Assembly: GCF_900115165.1 (NCBI RefSeq) | Contig: NZ_FOVP01000014.1 | Location: 62,001 to 126,000, forward strand | Direction of reading: 5' to 3' | Source of the DNA: Roseovarius lutimaris | GTDB lineage: Bacteria > Pseudomonadota > Alphaproteobacteria > Rhodobacterales > Rhodobacteraceae | Length of the DNA stretch: 64,000 nt | Shown: piece by piece, positions 50,047-59,615 of the stretch | How the letters are laid out: the number at the start of each line of letters is the position of its first letter | Position numbering within the stretch: position 1 is the stretch's first letter | Made by a program: the position numbers and the translations under genes | The notes under the pieces: model-generated | The model's input: only the letters and a program-made list of their open reading frames with translations | What the model was told of the DNA's origin: nothing | The model's database searches: none

Positions 50047-50937
50047 TCAAAGCCATTTCGCCAAAGGCGGCAGACTCATCAGAACCGCATTGGCATCATG
50101 TCCGGTGGCAAGGCCAAACTTGGTGCCACGGTCATAGACAAGGTTATATTCCGCATATAGCCCACGATGAATAAGCTGCGCATCCTTGTCGGCCTCGTCC
50201 CAGGGTTGCACGCGGCGTTTTTCGATCAGCGGAATGAAGGCAGGCAAAAACGCCCGGCCAATATCCTGCGTCAGGGCAAAATCGGCGTTCCAATCGCCGG
50301 TGTTGCGATCATCCATGAAAATGCCGCCGACACCGCGCGCCCGGTGGCGATGCGGGATATAGAAATACTCATCCGCCCAGTCCTTGAGACGCGGATATAA
50401 ATCGGCCCCATGCGGATCAAGGTACGCCTTCTGGGTTGCGTGAAAATGGGCGGTATCCTCGTCGTATTCGATGCAGGGGTTAAGGTCCGACCCGCCGCCG
50501 AACCACCAGGCCGAGGGGGTCCAGAACATCCGCGTGTTCATGTGAACGGCGGGGCAATGCGGGTTTTGCATATGCGCCACAAGGCTGATGCCCGACGCCC
50601 AGAACCGCGGATCGCTGTCCATGCCCGGCACACCGCGCGCGGCCATCGCCTTTTGTGCGGCCTCGCCAAGGGTGCCATAGACCTCGGAAACGTTGACACC
50701 GACCTTTTCGAACACGCGGCCACCGCGCATCACGCTCATCAATCCGCCGCCTGCATCGGATCCGTCATCGCTCGCGCGGCGGGTTTCGCTCACATCGAAC
50801 CGCGCCGGGGCGGCATCGGCCATCGGCCCTGTGGCGTGGCTGTCCTCCAGCCCTTCAAAGGCCGCAACGATCTGATCGCGCAAGTCGCGAAACCATGCGG
50901 CGGCGCTCTTTTTCTCCGTGATAAACTCTTCGCTCAT
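50047..50937 (-). CDS. hemF: Oxygen-dependent coproporphyrinogen III oxidase (HemF)
   Basis: A 296-residue enzyme of heme synthesis that oxidatively decarboxylates coproporphyrinogen III to protoporphyrinogen IX using oxygen. Signature stretches are GGGLMSVMRGGRVFEKVGVN near residues 64-83, HMNTRMFW near 133-140, WWFGGGSDLNPC near 145-156 and YEFNLVYDRGTKFGL-like YNLVYDRGTKFGLATG near 261-276. GAGGTCAGG precedes the start. Soluble cytosolic enzyme. Complete. Confidence 0.96.
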   Translation of the reverse strand: MSEEFITEKKSAAAWFRDLRDQIVAAFEGLEDSHATGPMADAAPARFDVSETRRASDDGSDAGGGLMSVMRGGRVFEKVGVNVSEVYGTLGEAAQKAMAARGVPGMDSDPRFWASGISLVAHMQNPHCPAVHMNTRMFWTPSAWWFGGGSDLNPCIEYDEDTAHFHATQKAYLDPHGADLYPRLKDWADEYFYIPHRHRARGVGGIFMDDRNTGDWNADFALTQDIGRAFLPAFIPLIEKRRVQPWDEADKDAQLIHRGLYAEYNLVYDRGTKFGLATGHDANAVLMSLPPLAKWL

Positions 50938-51004
50938 CCTGACCTCTTCACTGTTCTGTCGCGCCCGCCTGTTAGGGCGGGCAAGCCACGCCGGTCATAT
51001 CCTG

Positions 51005-51805
51005 TCAATGCGCAGGTGCGGTCACCGGATCAAGCAGCGTGCGCCCGCCATCCACCGTCATGATCTGACCGGTCATGAAGGCCGATCCTTCACAGGCGAG
51101 ATATTGCACCGCTTCGGCCAGTTCGGCAGGCGAGGCGATCCGCCCAAGCGGCGTATGGCATTCGATATCGGATCTGTAATCGCTGTGTTCGCGCAGGGTA
51201 TCCTTGAGCGATGCACTCATCACCGAACCAAATGCCACCGCGTTCACCCGAATGCGATGCGGCGCAAGCGCCACGGCAAGGCTTCGGGTCATCTGATCGA
51301 GCGCCGCCGAGGAAATCGAATAGGCCATAAGGTCTGGATGGGTCCGCCGCGCGGCGATCGACGACAGGTTCACGATTGTCCCCGCCACGCCTTCACGCGA
51401 CCCCTCGGCCTGTTTGATCATCCGGTTGGCAACCTGCTGGCTCATCCGCAACGCGGTCAGCAGGTTTTGCTGCAACAACATCTCGACCGCATCATCGTCA
51501 GGGTTAAGGGCATCCGAGGGCACCACCTGACGACAGGCATTCACAAGGATATCGACCCCCTCGAAGGCATCTATCGTGGCCGACAAAAGATTGGCCTGCG
51601 CCAGCTTTTCACGCAAATCACCAGCGAAATAGCGGATATTGCGGCCCTCATCATTCTCGCCAAGTTCTTTGATCAGACGCTCTTCGTCCATGTCGGCGAA
51701 CATCACATTCGCGCCCTTGTCGGCAAAATGCCGCCCGATGGCCAGGCCGATACCATTGGCCCCACCGGTCACGATGGCGGTTTTACCCGAGATGGAAAAT
51801 GACAT
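51005..51805 (-). CDS. SDR-family oxidoreductase with altered active site
   Basis: A 266-residue classical-length short-chain dehydrogenase. The cofactor motif TGGANGIGLAIG is near residues 13-24 and the NNAG-like segment appears as VDILVNACRQV near 84-94. The catalytic Ser is in NLSSIAARR near 147; the Tyr is in MAYSISSAAL near 163. The normal Y-x3-K motif reads Y-S-I-S-S, so the lysine is missing, and the NAG motif reads NAC. It may be a catalytically changed or non-catalytic SDR. Function unknown. Confidence 0.8.
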   Translation of the reverse strand: MSFSISGKTAIVTGGANGIGLAIGRHFADKGANVMFADMDEERLIKELGENDEGRNIRYFAGDLREKLAQANLLSATIDAFEGVDILVNACRQVVPSDALNPDDDAVEMLLQQNLLTALRMSQQVANRMIKQAEGSREGVAGTIVNLSSIAARRTHPDLMAYSISSAALDQMTRSLAVALAPHRIRVNAVAFGSVMSASLKDTLREHSDYRSDIECHTPLGRIASPAELAEAVQYLACEGSAFMTGQIMTVDGGRTLLDPVTAPAH

Positions 51806-51852
51806 GGAATGCGCCTTTCAAGCTGATTCTGTCCTGCGCAGCCTAAGCGAAG

Positions 51853-52845
51853 TCACCGCGCCTTGCGAGACGGGCGCGCCGCGCGCAACACCTTGAAGCG
51901 GGTATCGCCCGCCACCTCTTCGACCTGAGCAAAACTTTGCGCCAGAGCCGCCTCATAGGGCAGATGCCGGTTCGCCACCAGCCAAAGCTGCCCGCCCGGT
52001 TTCAGCATCCCCGCCGCCGCGCGGATGAAGGCGCGCCCAAGGTCGGGCTCTGCGGCACGCCCCTTGTGAAACGGCGGGTTCATGATCACCGTGTCAACGG
52101 CGCTCTCGGGTTGCCAGCGGGTGGCGTCATCCCAGTGAAACCGAACCCGAGAATCGCCGATGTTCTGGCGCGCACAGGTCAAAGCCGCATGATCGGCCTC
52201 GACAAGATCAAGCTGCACAATGCTCTCGCGCTCAAGCGCGCGCGCCGTGAGGTATCCCCAGCCACCGCCAAGATCGACCACATGCGCGCCCATCTTGACC
52301 GGCAGGTGATCGCCCAGAAAGCGCGAGGCGGGATCAATGCCATCCGCCGAAAACACCCCCGGCGCGGTGACGAAACCGCCCTCGACGGGCTCTGGCGTGC
52401 CTGCCGCCCAATCGGCGAATTCCGGCCCGGCCGGAAAGCTGAAAATCTTGCCATGCGCCTTGGACATCGGCGCGCTGACGTCAACCCGGCGGCGGCATTC
52501 CCTGAGCATCGATTCGATGCCATCGGTCTTGGCCCCGTCCAGGATGACCGGCCCATCCGTGACCGCTGCGGCCTCGGCCACCAGCGCCCGCGCCAGCATC
52601 TTGGCACGCGGCAAATAGATGATCGCCGCGCCATAGCGCCCCTCGGGCGCCACAACGCAGGTATAGCCAAGCCCGCCGAAATAATCGGCATCCGGTTTAA
52701 ACCCGGTGATCACCTCGACCCGGTCTTGCGGTAAGGCCCGCAGATCGGCCCCGACGCGCGGTGCGAATACCGCGATACGCCCGGCCTCGGGCAGGGCGAC
52801 ACTGCCCTCGGACAGGGCCAGCGTCAGGCGAACAGGATCAGCCAA
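51853..52845 (-). CDS. Class I SAM-dependent methyltransferase, RsmC-like
   Basis: A 330-residue methyltransferase. Motif I is HVVDLGGGWGYLTARAL near residues 188-204 and the catalytic NPPF tetrad is in DTVIMNPPFHKGR near 254-266, which is shared by N2-guanine methyltransferases RsmC/RsmD and N6A enzymes. The N-terminal half is the pseudo-MTase domain of RsmC. It probably methylates G1207 of 16S rRNA. The start is a TTG that directly follows the clpS stop, so it relies on coupling to that gene; no better start is seen. Confidence 0.8.
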   Translation of the reverse strand: MADPVRLTLALSEGSVALPEAGRIAVFAPRVGADLRALPQDRVEVITGFKPDADYFGGLGYTCVVAPEGRYGAAIIYLPRAKMLARALVAEAAAVTDGPVILDGAKTDGIESMLRECRRRVDVSAPMSKAHGKIFSFPAGPEFADWAAGTPEPVEGGFVTAPGVFSADGIDPASRFLGDHLPVKMGAHVVDLGGGWGYLTARALERESIVQLDLVEADHAALTCARQNIGDSRVRFHWDDATRWQPESAVDTVIMNPPFHKGRAAEPDLGRAFIRAAAGMLKPGGQLWLVANRHLPYEAALAQSFAQVEEVAGDTRFKVLRAARPSRKAR

Positions 52846-53184
52846 TTATTCTTTTTCCATTGTGCATTGCAGCGGATGCTGGTGGCGGCGGGCGAAATCC
52901 ATCACCTGCGCCACTTTGGTTTCCGCGATTTCATGGCTGAACACGCCAACCACCGCGAGGCCCTTTTTGTGAACCGTCAACATGATCTCGAACGCCTCGG
53001 CGTGGGTCATGCCAAAGAACCGCTCAAGCACGGCAACAACAAATTCCATCGGGGTGTAATCGTCATTGAGCAGCATGACCTTGTATAGCGGCGGGCGCTT
53101 GGTCTTGGGGCGTGTTTCCACCACGACCGACGGGTCGCCATCCTCCTCGTTCGGTCCGGCCATTTTGATGAGATTTTCAATCAT
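52846..53184 (-). CDS. clpS: ATP-dependent Clp protease adaptor ClpS
   Basis: A 112-residue adaptor that hands N-degron proteins to ClpA/ClpAP. Hallmarks: [28 protein letters not shown] near residues 30-57, [30 protein letters not shown] near 61-90, and the binding-pocket residues Asn-Asp near 41-42 and the His in VHKKG. The N-terminal tail is charged and disordered. Expected clpA is not next to it in the window. It is followed by the RsmC-like gene with no gap. Confidence 0.93.
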   Translation of the reverse strand: MIENLIKMAGPNEEDGDPSVVVETRPKTKRPPLYKVMLLNDDYTPMEFVVAVLERFFGMTHAEAFEIMLTVHKKGLAVVGVFSHEIAETKVAQVMDFARRHQHPLQCTMEKE

Positions 53185-53364
53185 GTCAGTCGCTATACCA
53201 GGTGGGTGTTCAAGACGCGGCTTGGTTCGACCAACCTATATAACTTTTAAACCCCGTTAGAAAAGGGGGGCAGGCGAAAGAACCCCAACACCCTTTGGCG
53301 CGCGCCAAAGATCCGTGCCATGGCGCCGCCTCGGCAAGGTGATCACGAACCCCCCGCACATCGC

Positions 53365-54564
53365 CTAGGCTTTGCGCAGAATGTTGGAATAGAGTAGCAT
53401 CCCGCAGGCCCCCAGATCCCGCTCGATCCGCCCCCAAAGCGCGCCCATGCCAATCGGATCGGTGCCGGTCTGGGCCGCGATCTCGGCCAGGCTGCGGCGC
53501 CCGTCGATCAAGCCTATCAGCGGCGCCGCGCCCTTGGGCAGGCTCAAACGTATTTCCAGCCCCGAAAAGCCAAGCCTGGGCTTTTGCCCCTGCGCAATGG
53601 CCCGCGCAAGATCACCCGCGCCAACCCCCTTGAGATGCGGCACCAACGCGCGATTCTTGCCGCTTGCGGGGGCGCGTGCCTCGCTTGCGCGGATCGCATA
53701 ACCAACATGGGTCTTGATCGTCCCGCGCAGCTTTTCGGCCAGCGCCATCTGCTCCAGCGCGCCAAGGTGATCCGGCACCGGCGTGATCCGGCCAAGATCA
53801 TATAGCGCCGGTATGGTAAACCCGCTCAACTGCCAGCCCGCCGCGCCCATCACCCCGGCCAGAGCGGTCACATCAAACGCGCGGTCCTGACTGTGCAACA
53901 GAAGATCATAAAACCCCGCATCGCTGTCCTTGTGATCACCAAGGTTGATATTGGCGCGAAACGGGTGGCCCTCGGGCAGGTCCGCCACCAGCTTTCTGGC
54001 CGCCTTTAGACGTGCCTCGGGGGGCATCCCGTCGTAAAGCGCGCCAAACGCCTCTTGCAGCGGGTAAACCCCGGACCGCCCATAGGGCGCGTAAACCATG
54101 AACCCCATGCCACCGCCGGGCGCCAGCGCCGCCAAAAGCGCCTCGAACCCCGCCTGCGGCTCGGGCAGATGATGCAACACGCCACAGCAATCAATATAAT
54201 CGAACTGCCCCAGATCGGCCGCGTCCAGCAAACTGCCGGTGACAAAACGTATGCCCTCAAGCCCGCGCACCCTGGCGCGCGCCTCGGCCACCTTTCGCGA
54301 CGCGGTGGACAGGTCAACATAGGTAAGCTCAAGCGGCCGTCCGGCGGTTTTCATCATCTGCGCCAGTTGAATGAGCCCATCGCCGGTGCCGCCGCCCGCC
54401 ACCAACGCCCGAAGCGGTTTTGACCAATCCCGCTGACCGCCAAAGAGGAAATGATCAATCTCAAGCACATGCGACGGCGAGCCGCTGATCAGCCGCTTTT
54501 TCTCGTCGCGGGGGTCGCGCTCGGGATAGGGATAGGCCTCGTATTGCGCCTTGACCTCACTCAT
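53365..54564 (-). CDS. Class I SAM-dependent methyltransferase with C-terminal extension
   Basis: A 399-residue protein starting MSEVKAQYEAYPYPERDPRD, the typical opening of a family of predicted methyltransferases. Motif I is ALVAGGGTGDGLIQLA near residues 52-67 and the acidic loop is LTYVDLS near 79-85; YIDCCGVLHHLPEPQAGF near 125-142 is the post-motif typical of small-molecule/lipid methyltransferases. The C-terminal 160 residues form a separate helical domain with repeats of A-R-A/L-G. Substrate unknown. GAGGCAGG precedes the start. Confidence 0.8.
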   Translation of the reverse strand: MSEVKAQYEAYPYPERDPRDEKKRLISGSPSHVLEIDHFLFGGQRDWSKPLRALVAGGGTGDGLIQLAQMMKTAGRPLELTYVDLSTASRKVAEARARVRGLEGIRFVTGSLLDAADLGQFDYIDCCGVLHHLPEPQAGFEALLAALAPGGGMGFMVYAPYGRSGVYPLQEAFGALYDGMPPEARLKAARKLVADLPEGHPFRANINLGDHKDSDAGFYDLLLHSQDRAFDVTALAGVMGAAGWQLSGFTIPALYDLGRITPVPDHLGALEQMALAEKLRGTIKTHVGYAIRASEARAPASGKNRALVPHLKGVGAGDLARAIAQGQKPRLGFSGLEIRLSLPKGAAPLIGLIDGRRSLAEIAAQTGTDPIGMGALWGRIERDLGACGMLLYSNILRKA

Positions 54565-54662
54565 GCCTGCCTCATGTCGCGTGTCGGGGCTCAGGGCCCC
54601 GATTGTTTCACCGTTCCGAAAATACTCAAACCCGCCCGCGCGACCGGATGCCCTTACCGGCC

Positions 54663-56603
54663 TTACTTGAACAGTTTGAGTAACTTGCTCTTGGCTTTGT
54701 CCTCAAGTTTTTCCTTCACCGCGTCCTCGATCGACTGGCCTTCCTCCACGGTCACGCCAAGCTTTTTCTCGACCGCGCGGTTGATCTCTTTCTTGGCCTT
54801 GGTTTCAAGCTTCTTGCGCTCTTCCTTGAGGTTCATGTCGATCGCTTTTTCAAGGTCGGGCGTGATCCGTGGATTGGCCCAGGGCCCCCTGATCCGCACC
54901 GGAATCGCAAGCCCGCGACTGTTTTCGCCCTCAAGCAGAACCGGCGTGAACAGGTAATCAATATCGCGCGCCCCAAGCCCGACACGGCCGGTGCCGGTGG
55001 CTTTGGCCAGCGGCAGGTTCATCAACAGGTCAGTGTTGAACAGGTTGCCCTTGTCCATCGTATAGCTGGCGCTCATCTCGTCAAACACCGTGGTGCCGCC
55101 CGTCATGTCGCCCGAGCGCATCAACCGATCAAGGTCAATGCCGCTGATCACCCCGCGCCCGGTCTTGAGCGAACCATTGCCGCTCAGGCTATTCATGATC
55201 GCATCAACCGAAGGCCCGGATCCCAGAAAACTCAGGCTGGCGTCGCCACGTGCGGAAAACCGGCTCACATCAATCGCATCGGTCAGGAATGTTTCAAGGT
55301 TGATGGCGCTGACGTTCATAGTGCCGCCCACCGACAGGCCAGAGCGGTTGTTGACCACGAATTCACCGGTGATCAAGCCCTCATAGGCGCGCAATTCGCG
55401 CAGGCCAAAGACCGCGCGCGACCGGTCAAGCGTCATCAGGGTGCGGGTCTTGCCAAGCTTGAGATCGCCCAGATTGACACTATCGGCGACAAGCGCCACC
55501 TCGCCATTGGCAAGCGCAAGCGCACTGGCATCAATCGCCGCTTTCGACCAGCCCGCATCGCCGCCGCTGCCGCCGTTGCTATCGGCCCCGGCAAGCGTGG
55601 ACAGGTCAAGCGCCCCGGCGTTCAGCTGTGCATTGATCCGTGGCACGGTTTCGCCAAGCGCGATATCCGCCCCACCCGCGATCTGGTTGCCGCCAAGCGC
55701 AAGCGCAAGGTCGCGCAACGACAGGCGCATGTCTTCAGTCAGGGTGATCTGGCTGCTGCCTTTGATGCTGCGGCCAAACCCTTTAGGCACGTCAATCGCC
55801 CCAAGGCCAAGCCCCGCCATGAAGCCAGAGGTGCTGGCGATATCGACGTCAAGGCGGCCCTCAAGCTGTGGCTGCAAACCGGCACGCCCGGCAAAACCAA
55901 GGCTGCCGCCCGGCGATGTCAGATTGGCCGCAACACCGGTCACCGCGCCGTCAAGGAACTGTCCCACCTGATCAAGCTGGCCATTGATGCGCACCGCCTC
56001 GCCCGCCGGGCGCAGGGTGGCCTCAAACGTGGCGGTGCCGTCATAGCTTGGCCAGCGAAGCTCGAAATCCATGTTGCGAAAGTCCTGAACCTCGCCACTG
56101 CCATGATCGGTATAGATCAGCGATGCGCCGGTGATCAGAGCCCGGTCAAGCGTCAGCGCAAGCCGCTTGGATTGCGCAGGCGCGCCGCCGTCCGATTGCC
56201 CCGATTGCGCCACGCCGTCAACCCCGAGCTCCCAGTTGACGCGGCCATTGGCGGCGCGTTCAAGCCGGATTGCGGGGTTCACCATCTCAAGCCCGGTGAT
56301 CCGGATATCGCCGCCAAATAGCGCGTTCGGCTCGACCCCGATCTTAAGGCTGTCGGCGCGCAGCATCGGGCCCGCTTCGGACCAGTCGGCATTGGCCACC
56401 TCGACCACGCCGGTGCTGACGCCCAGAACCGGGTAAAAGCTGATCTTGGTGTCGCCCTGCATGGTGACCTTGCGACCGGTGGCACTGCTGATCTGATCCG
56501 CCGCGATCCGCGCGATCCGGTCGCCCGGCAACAGGAAAAGCGACCCCACAGCGACCACGATGATCACAATCAACAGCCCGATCAGCCGAAACACCCAACG
56601 CAT
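54663..56603 (-). CDS. AsmA-family envelope protein
   Basis: A 646-residue protein with one N-terminal membrane helix (about residues 4-24) and a long periplasmic part rich in beta strands, as in AsmA/TamB-like bridge proteins that move or sort phospholipids between membranes. Recognisable parts are SSATGRKVTMQGDTKISFYPVLGVS near residues 41-65 and LSGNGSLKTGRGVISGIDLDRLMR near 476-499, the AsmA C-terminal domain. The last 60 residues are a charged coiled coil (KEERKKLETKAKKEI). AGGGG precedes the start. Confidence 0.87.
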   Translation of the reverse strand: MRWVFRLIGLLIVIIVVAVGSLFLLPGDRIARIAADQISSATGRKVTMQGDTKISFYPVLGVSTGVVEVANADWSEAGPMLRADSLKIGVEPNALFGGDIRITGLEMVNPAIRLERAANGRVNWELGVDGVAQSGQSDGGAPAQSKRLALTLDRALITGASLIYTDHGSGEVQDFRNMDFELRWPSYDGTATFEATLRPAGEAVRINGQLDQVGQFLDGAVTGVAANLTSPGGSLGFAGRAGLQPQLEGRLDVDIASTSGFMAGLGLGAIDVPKGFGRSIKGSSQITLTEDMRLSLRDLALALGGNQIAGGADIALGETVPRINAQLNAGALDLSTLAGADSNGGSGGDAGWSKAAIDASALALANGEVALVADSVNLGDLKLGKTRTLMTLDRSRAVFGLRELRAYEGLITGEFVVNNRSGLSVGGTMNVSAINLETFLTDAIDVSRFSARGDASLSFLGSGPSVDAIMNSLSGNGSLKTGRGVISGIDLDRLMRSGDMTGGTTVFDEMSASYTMDKGNLFNTDLLMNLPLAKATGTGRVGLGARDIDYLFTPVLLEGENSRGLAIPVRIRGPWANPRITPDLEKAIDMNLKEERKKLETKAKKEINRAVEKKLGVTVEEGQSIEDAVKEKLEDKAKSKLLKLFK

Positions 56604-57067
56604 GGCACACCCCTATTATTCTGATGCAACAAGTGTAGGCCCCCGACACCTACGGGGGCAACCGCTTTTGGGGAATGCGCTATTCCTTGCGCCCCACCAG
56701 CCCTGTCAGAACGGCGGTGCCAGCCAATCAGCCGAGATCAAAATCACATCCGAATTCGGCACCATTTATCCGGCGGTATCGACGCTGCCGAAAAGCAGAA
56801 AGGCAAGAGCCTAGATACCTGCGGCCCAAACCAACGCCCACGCTGGTTGATGCCAATAGCCAAACATCCAGCGAAAGAAGAAATCCCAAACCTGACGTAA
56901 CATCGCGGGAATTGAACCAAAGACAGCCCGATGTGTCCCATCCACCGGGCCAAAGGCGCGCATCCGTTCGGCCACGCGCAACTTGCACTCACGCAACCGG
57001 GCGCCCTCTCGCAATCCTCTTCCCACATCCTCTTCACTCTGGCGCGCGCACCCGCTATGACGCCCCC
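56604..57067. other. 464-bp spacer between AsmA and rimO
   Basis: No supported gene. A small hairpin (GCCCCC / GGGGGC, about 56639-56660) lies near the asmA start. A 30-codon minus-strand reading (56811-56903) rich in Trp and Phe is the only candidate and is weak. The region has the promoters for the divergent asmA and rimO genes. Confidence 0.5.
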
Positions 57068-58450
57068 ATGTCACAGAACCCACCCGATCTGCGCCCCGAT
57101 CTGGCGCGCGCCCGCATCACAGAGCATCCCCGCGCCGGTCAGCCGACCATCGGCATGGTCTCTTTGGGCTGTCCCAAGGCGCTTGTGGATAGTGAACGCA
57201 TTCTCACCCGGCTGCGCGCCGAAGGGTATGGCATCTCGCCCGATTACACCGGGGCGGATGCGGTGATCGTCAACACCTGCGGCTTTCTCGATAGCGCCAA
57301 GGCCGAGAGCCTTGAGGCCATCGGCGAGGCGCTGGCGGAAAACGGGCGGGTCATTGTCACCGGATGTCTCGGGGCCGAGCCGGAGTATATCCGCGAGCAT
57401 CACCCGCGTATCCTTGCCGTCACCGGGCCGCACCAATACGAACAGGTGCTTGATGCCGTGCATGCCGCCGTGCCGCCCTCGCCCGACCCATTCATCGACC
57501 TGCTGCCCGGATCCGGCGTAAGCCTGACACCGCGCCATTATAGCTATCTCAAGATCTCCGAGGGCTGTAACCACAAGTGCAAGTTCTGCATCATCCCCGA
57601 CATGCGTGGCCGCCTTGCGTCACGCCCGGCCCATGCGGTGCTGCGCGAGGCCGAAAAGCTTGTCGAGAACGGGGTGAAAGAGCTTTTAGTAATCAGCCAG
57701 GACACAAGTGCCTATGGCGTCGATATCAAACATGCCGAGGCGAACGGTCATCGCGCCCATATCACCGATCTGGCGCGCGATCTCGGCGCGCTCGGGGCCT
57801 GGGTGCGGCTGCATTACGTCTATCCCTATCCGCATGTGCGCAACCTCATTCCGCTGATGGCCGAGGGGCTCGTGCTGCCTTACCTCGATATCCCGTTCCA
57901 GCATGCCCATCCTGAAACGCTGCGCCGTATGGCCCGCCCTGCGGCCGCCGCGCGCACCCTTGATGAGATCGCCGCCTGGCGCTCTGTGTGCCCTGACCTG
58001 ACGCTACGCTCGACCTTTATCGTCGGCTATCCGGGCGAGACTGAAGCTGAGTTTCAGACCCTGCTAGAGTGGCTCGACGAGGCGCAGCTTGATCGCGTCG
58101 GGTGCTTTCAATACGAAAACGTCGCCGGCGCGCGCAGCAACGATTTGCCGGATCACGTGGCCAGCGAGATCAAACAGGACCGCTGGGATCGCTTCATGGA
58201 AAAGGCGCAGGCGATCTCCGAGGCCAAGCTTGCCGCCAAGGTCGGCCGGCGGATCGAGGTGATCATCGACGACATCGACAACGACGGCATCGCCACCTGC
58301 CGCACCAAGGCGGACGCGCCCGAGATCGACGGGAACCTGTTTATTGATGAGGGGACAGACGGGCTGTCGGTCGGGGATATCGTTCAGGTTGTGGTGGATG
58401 AGGCGGGGGAGTATGATTTGTGGGGGGCAATAAGGACTAATTCGCTTTAA
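57068..58450 (+). CDS. rimO: Ribosomal protein S12 methylthiotransferase RimO
   Basis: A 460-residue radical SAM enzyme that adds a methylthio group to Asp89 of ribosomal protein S12. The N-terminal UPF0004 domain has [12 protein letters not shown] (Cys near residue 35), [11 protein letters not shown] and [11 protein letters not shown], binding one [4Fe-4S] cluster. The radical SAM triad is [13 protein letters not shown] near 170-182. A TRAM domain closes the chain. I start at 57068; a longer in-frame reading lacks support and would add non-conserved residues. The 3' end overlaps the convergent low-GC gene by 14 bases. Confidence 0.94.
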   Translation: MSQNPPDLRPDLARARITEHPRAGQPTIGMVSLGCPKALVDSERILTRLRAEGYGISPDYTGADAVIVNTCGFLDSAKAESLEAIGEALAENGRVIVTGCLGAEPEYIREHHPRILAVTGPHQYEQVLDAVHAAVPPSPDPFIDLLPGSGVSLTPRHYSYLKISEGCNHKCKFCIIPDMRGRLASRPAHAVLREAEKLVENGVKELLVISQDTSAYGVDIKHAEANGHRAHITDLARDLGALGAWVRLHYVYPYPHVRNLIPLMAEGLVLPYLDIPFQHAHPETLRRMARPAAAARTLDEIAAWRSVCPDLTLRSTFIVGYPGETEAEFQTLLEWLDEAQLDRVGCFQYENVAGARSNDLPDHVASEIKQDRWDRFMEKAQAISEAKLAAKVGRRIEVIIDDIDNDGIATCRTKADAPEIDGNLFIDEGTDGLSVGDIVQVVVDEAGEYDLWGAIRTNSL

Positions 58451-59237
58451 CAAGGTGATCAAAGAGTTCGTAACCGATCTTTGTTAATCTCCACTTGTCC
58501 TCAATATCACTGGACGCTATTTTGCTTGCCTTTAACTGCTGGAGGCCCTCCCGTGTCTCCACTTCCGCGCGCGTATGATTATAGCTGGGAAGTACTTTAG
58601 ATAATTCTTGCAGAAAATGCGCATCTTGGAGGAGATCACGTTGTGTAACTCTTCCACTTTGGACCCTGCCAAGTTCAAGTATGATTGTCGCGGCTACGGG
58701 GCTCAGTGTGTCTCGAATTTCATCTATTTCATTCGCTTCACTTATCCGATTGGACTGAGCTATTCGCTCGCTCACGAGTTCCTCTACGACGTCATCATCT
58801 CCAATAGATTTTGCATCTTCTAAACGTTGCGCGGCAGCTATCTTTCTTTTCTCTTGTGCAGCTTCCAGTTCAGCCTTTGCATTCTCTTCGCCAGCCGACT
58901 TTCTGAAATCGTTTATTCGCCGTTTGCTCGCCATATCGCCCTGAAGGTCATTCAGCAGTGAAGTTGGCACCTTCGCCAACCGTGCTCCAAACAGTTTGAG
59001 CCACGGCGTTGCAAGTGCGAGCAGAACACCAATAATTATCGGCTTCCAAAGCAGCGTTGCAGAAGTGGTGTTCGCATCAACAAACAGAAACTTTGCCCTA
59101 ACTGGCTTATCTGCGAACAGCAAATAAAAGATCGGCTTCCAATTGCAAACAATAAAAACAATGCCAATTGATCCAAGGAAGGGGCTTCGGATTCGGTCCT
59201 CCCAAGCCTTCAACGCATCCTTAAAAAAATCGGTCAT
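58437..59237 (-). CDS. Low-GC membrane protein with coiled coil, unknown function
   Basis: A 266-residue protein with two membrane segments (about residues 20-43, [21 protein letters not shown], and 63-83), a long charged coiled coil (about 95-165, rich in A, E, K, R), and a C-terminal soluble domain ending in a winged-helix-like part ([32 protein letters not shown]). The base composition is far more AT-rich than adjacent genes, suggesting recent transfer. AAGGA precedes the start. Overlaps the rimO end by 14 bases. No family recognised; similar layouts occur in membrane-linked sensing or defence proteins (speculation). Confidence 0.72.
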   Translation of the reverse strand: MTDFFKDALKAWEDRIRSPFLGSIGIVFIVCNWKPIFYLLFADKPVRAKFLFVDANTTSATLLWKPIIIGVLLALATPWLKLFGARLAKVPTSLLNDLQGDMASKRRINDFRKSAGEENAKAELEAAQEKRKIAAAQRLEDAKSIGDDDVVEELVSERIAQSNRISEANEIDEIRDTLSPVAATIILELGRVQSGRVTQRDLLQDAHFLQELSKVLPSYNHTRAEVETREGLQQLKASKIASSDIEDKWRLTKIGYELFDHLVKAN

Positions 59238-59365
59238 AAATATATCCTTGGAACACTGTCAATTACACGAGACTTGCGCTCCCGCTAAACTAGAAAGATC
59301 AACGTGAAACACAAGCCTTCTTAAGTTGGCGTAACGTTTGCAATCACATGTGCCTCCCCAACAAA

Positions 59366-59428
59366 GGACAGCGCCCGGCCCTGGGTGGGTGCGAAGCGCC
59401 CTCCCGTGGGGAGGGTCGGGCGCTGTCC
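59366..59428. repeat. Nested palindromic repeat element
   Basis: Outer arms GGACAGCGCCCG (59366-59377) and its exact complement (59417-59428); inner stem CCCTCCC / GGGAGGG (59399-59405 and 59409-59415). A third partial copy of the outer motif follows (about 59430-59455, GGGTCGCAAGCGCCCCGGAC). REP-like structure, likely repeated elsewhere in the genome. Confidence 0.7.
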
Positions 59429-59502
59429 GGGTCGCAAGCGCCCCGGACTTGGGATTTCACCAATGTCACCGTCACAAATTCAAGGTTTGGCACGATTGAC
59501 AC

Positions 59503-59525
59503 GCGTGGGTTTCACCCACCCTACG
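59503..59525. repeat. 23-bp dispersed palindrome arm, single copy
   Basis: Identical to the right arm of the inverted repeat at 43305-43374 (word contains GGGTTTCACCCACCCTAC). Here only one arm occurs, showing the word also moves or persists alone. Confidence 0.8.
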
Positions 59526-59615
59526 GGCTGAGCCTTGGGCGGGCTTCTGGGGGGGTATATGCACCCTATCCTTGATCCCACATCGCCCTACCTCCCATCC
59601 TAAAGGAGGCCCATC

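Larger units (their letters stand above)
59238..59615. other. Repeat-bearing spacer before the DCC-family gene
   Basis: 378 bp without a gene. The left part is AT-rich and is probably the promoter of the low-GC gene. The right part holds a nested palindrome (59366-59428) and one copy of the 23-bp dispersed palindrome (59503-59525). A short open frame across 59348-59575 lies wholly in these repeats and is rejected. Confidence 0.65.

Noticed and set aside
56675-57067. Longer N-terminus for RimO
   Set aside because: The extra 131 codons are Arg/Pro/Ser-rich with no homology to the family; RimO starts near the UPF0004 domain at 57068.
59348-59575. 75-codon plus-strand frame before the DCC gene
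   Set aside because: Made wholly of palindromic repeats; no ribosome-binding site.
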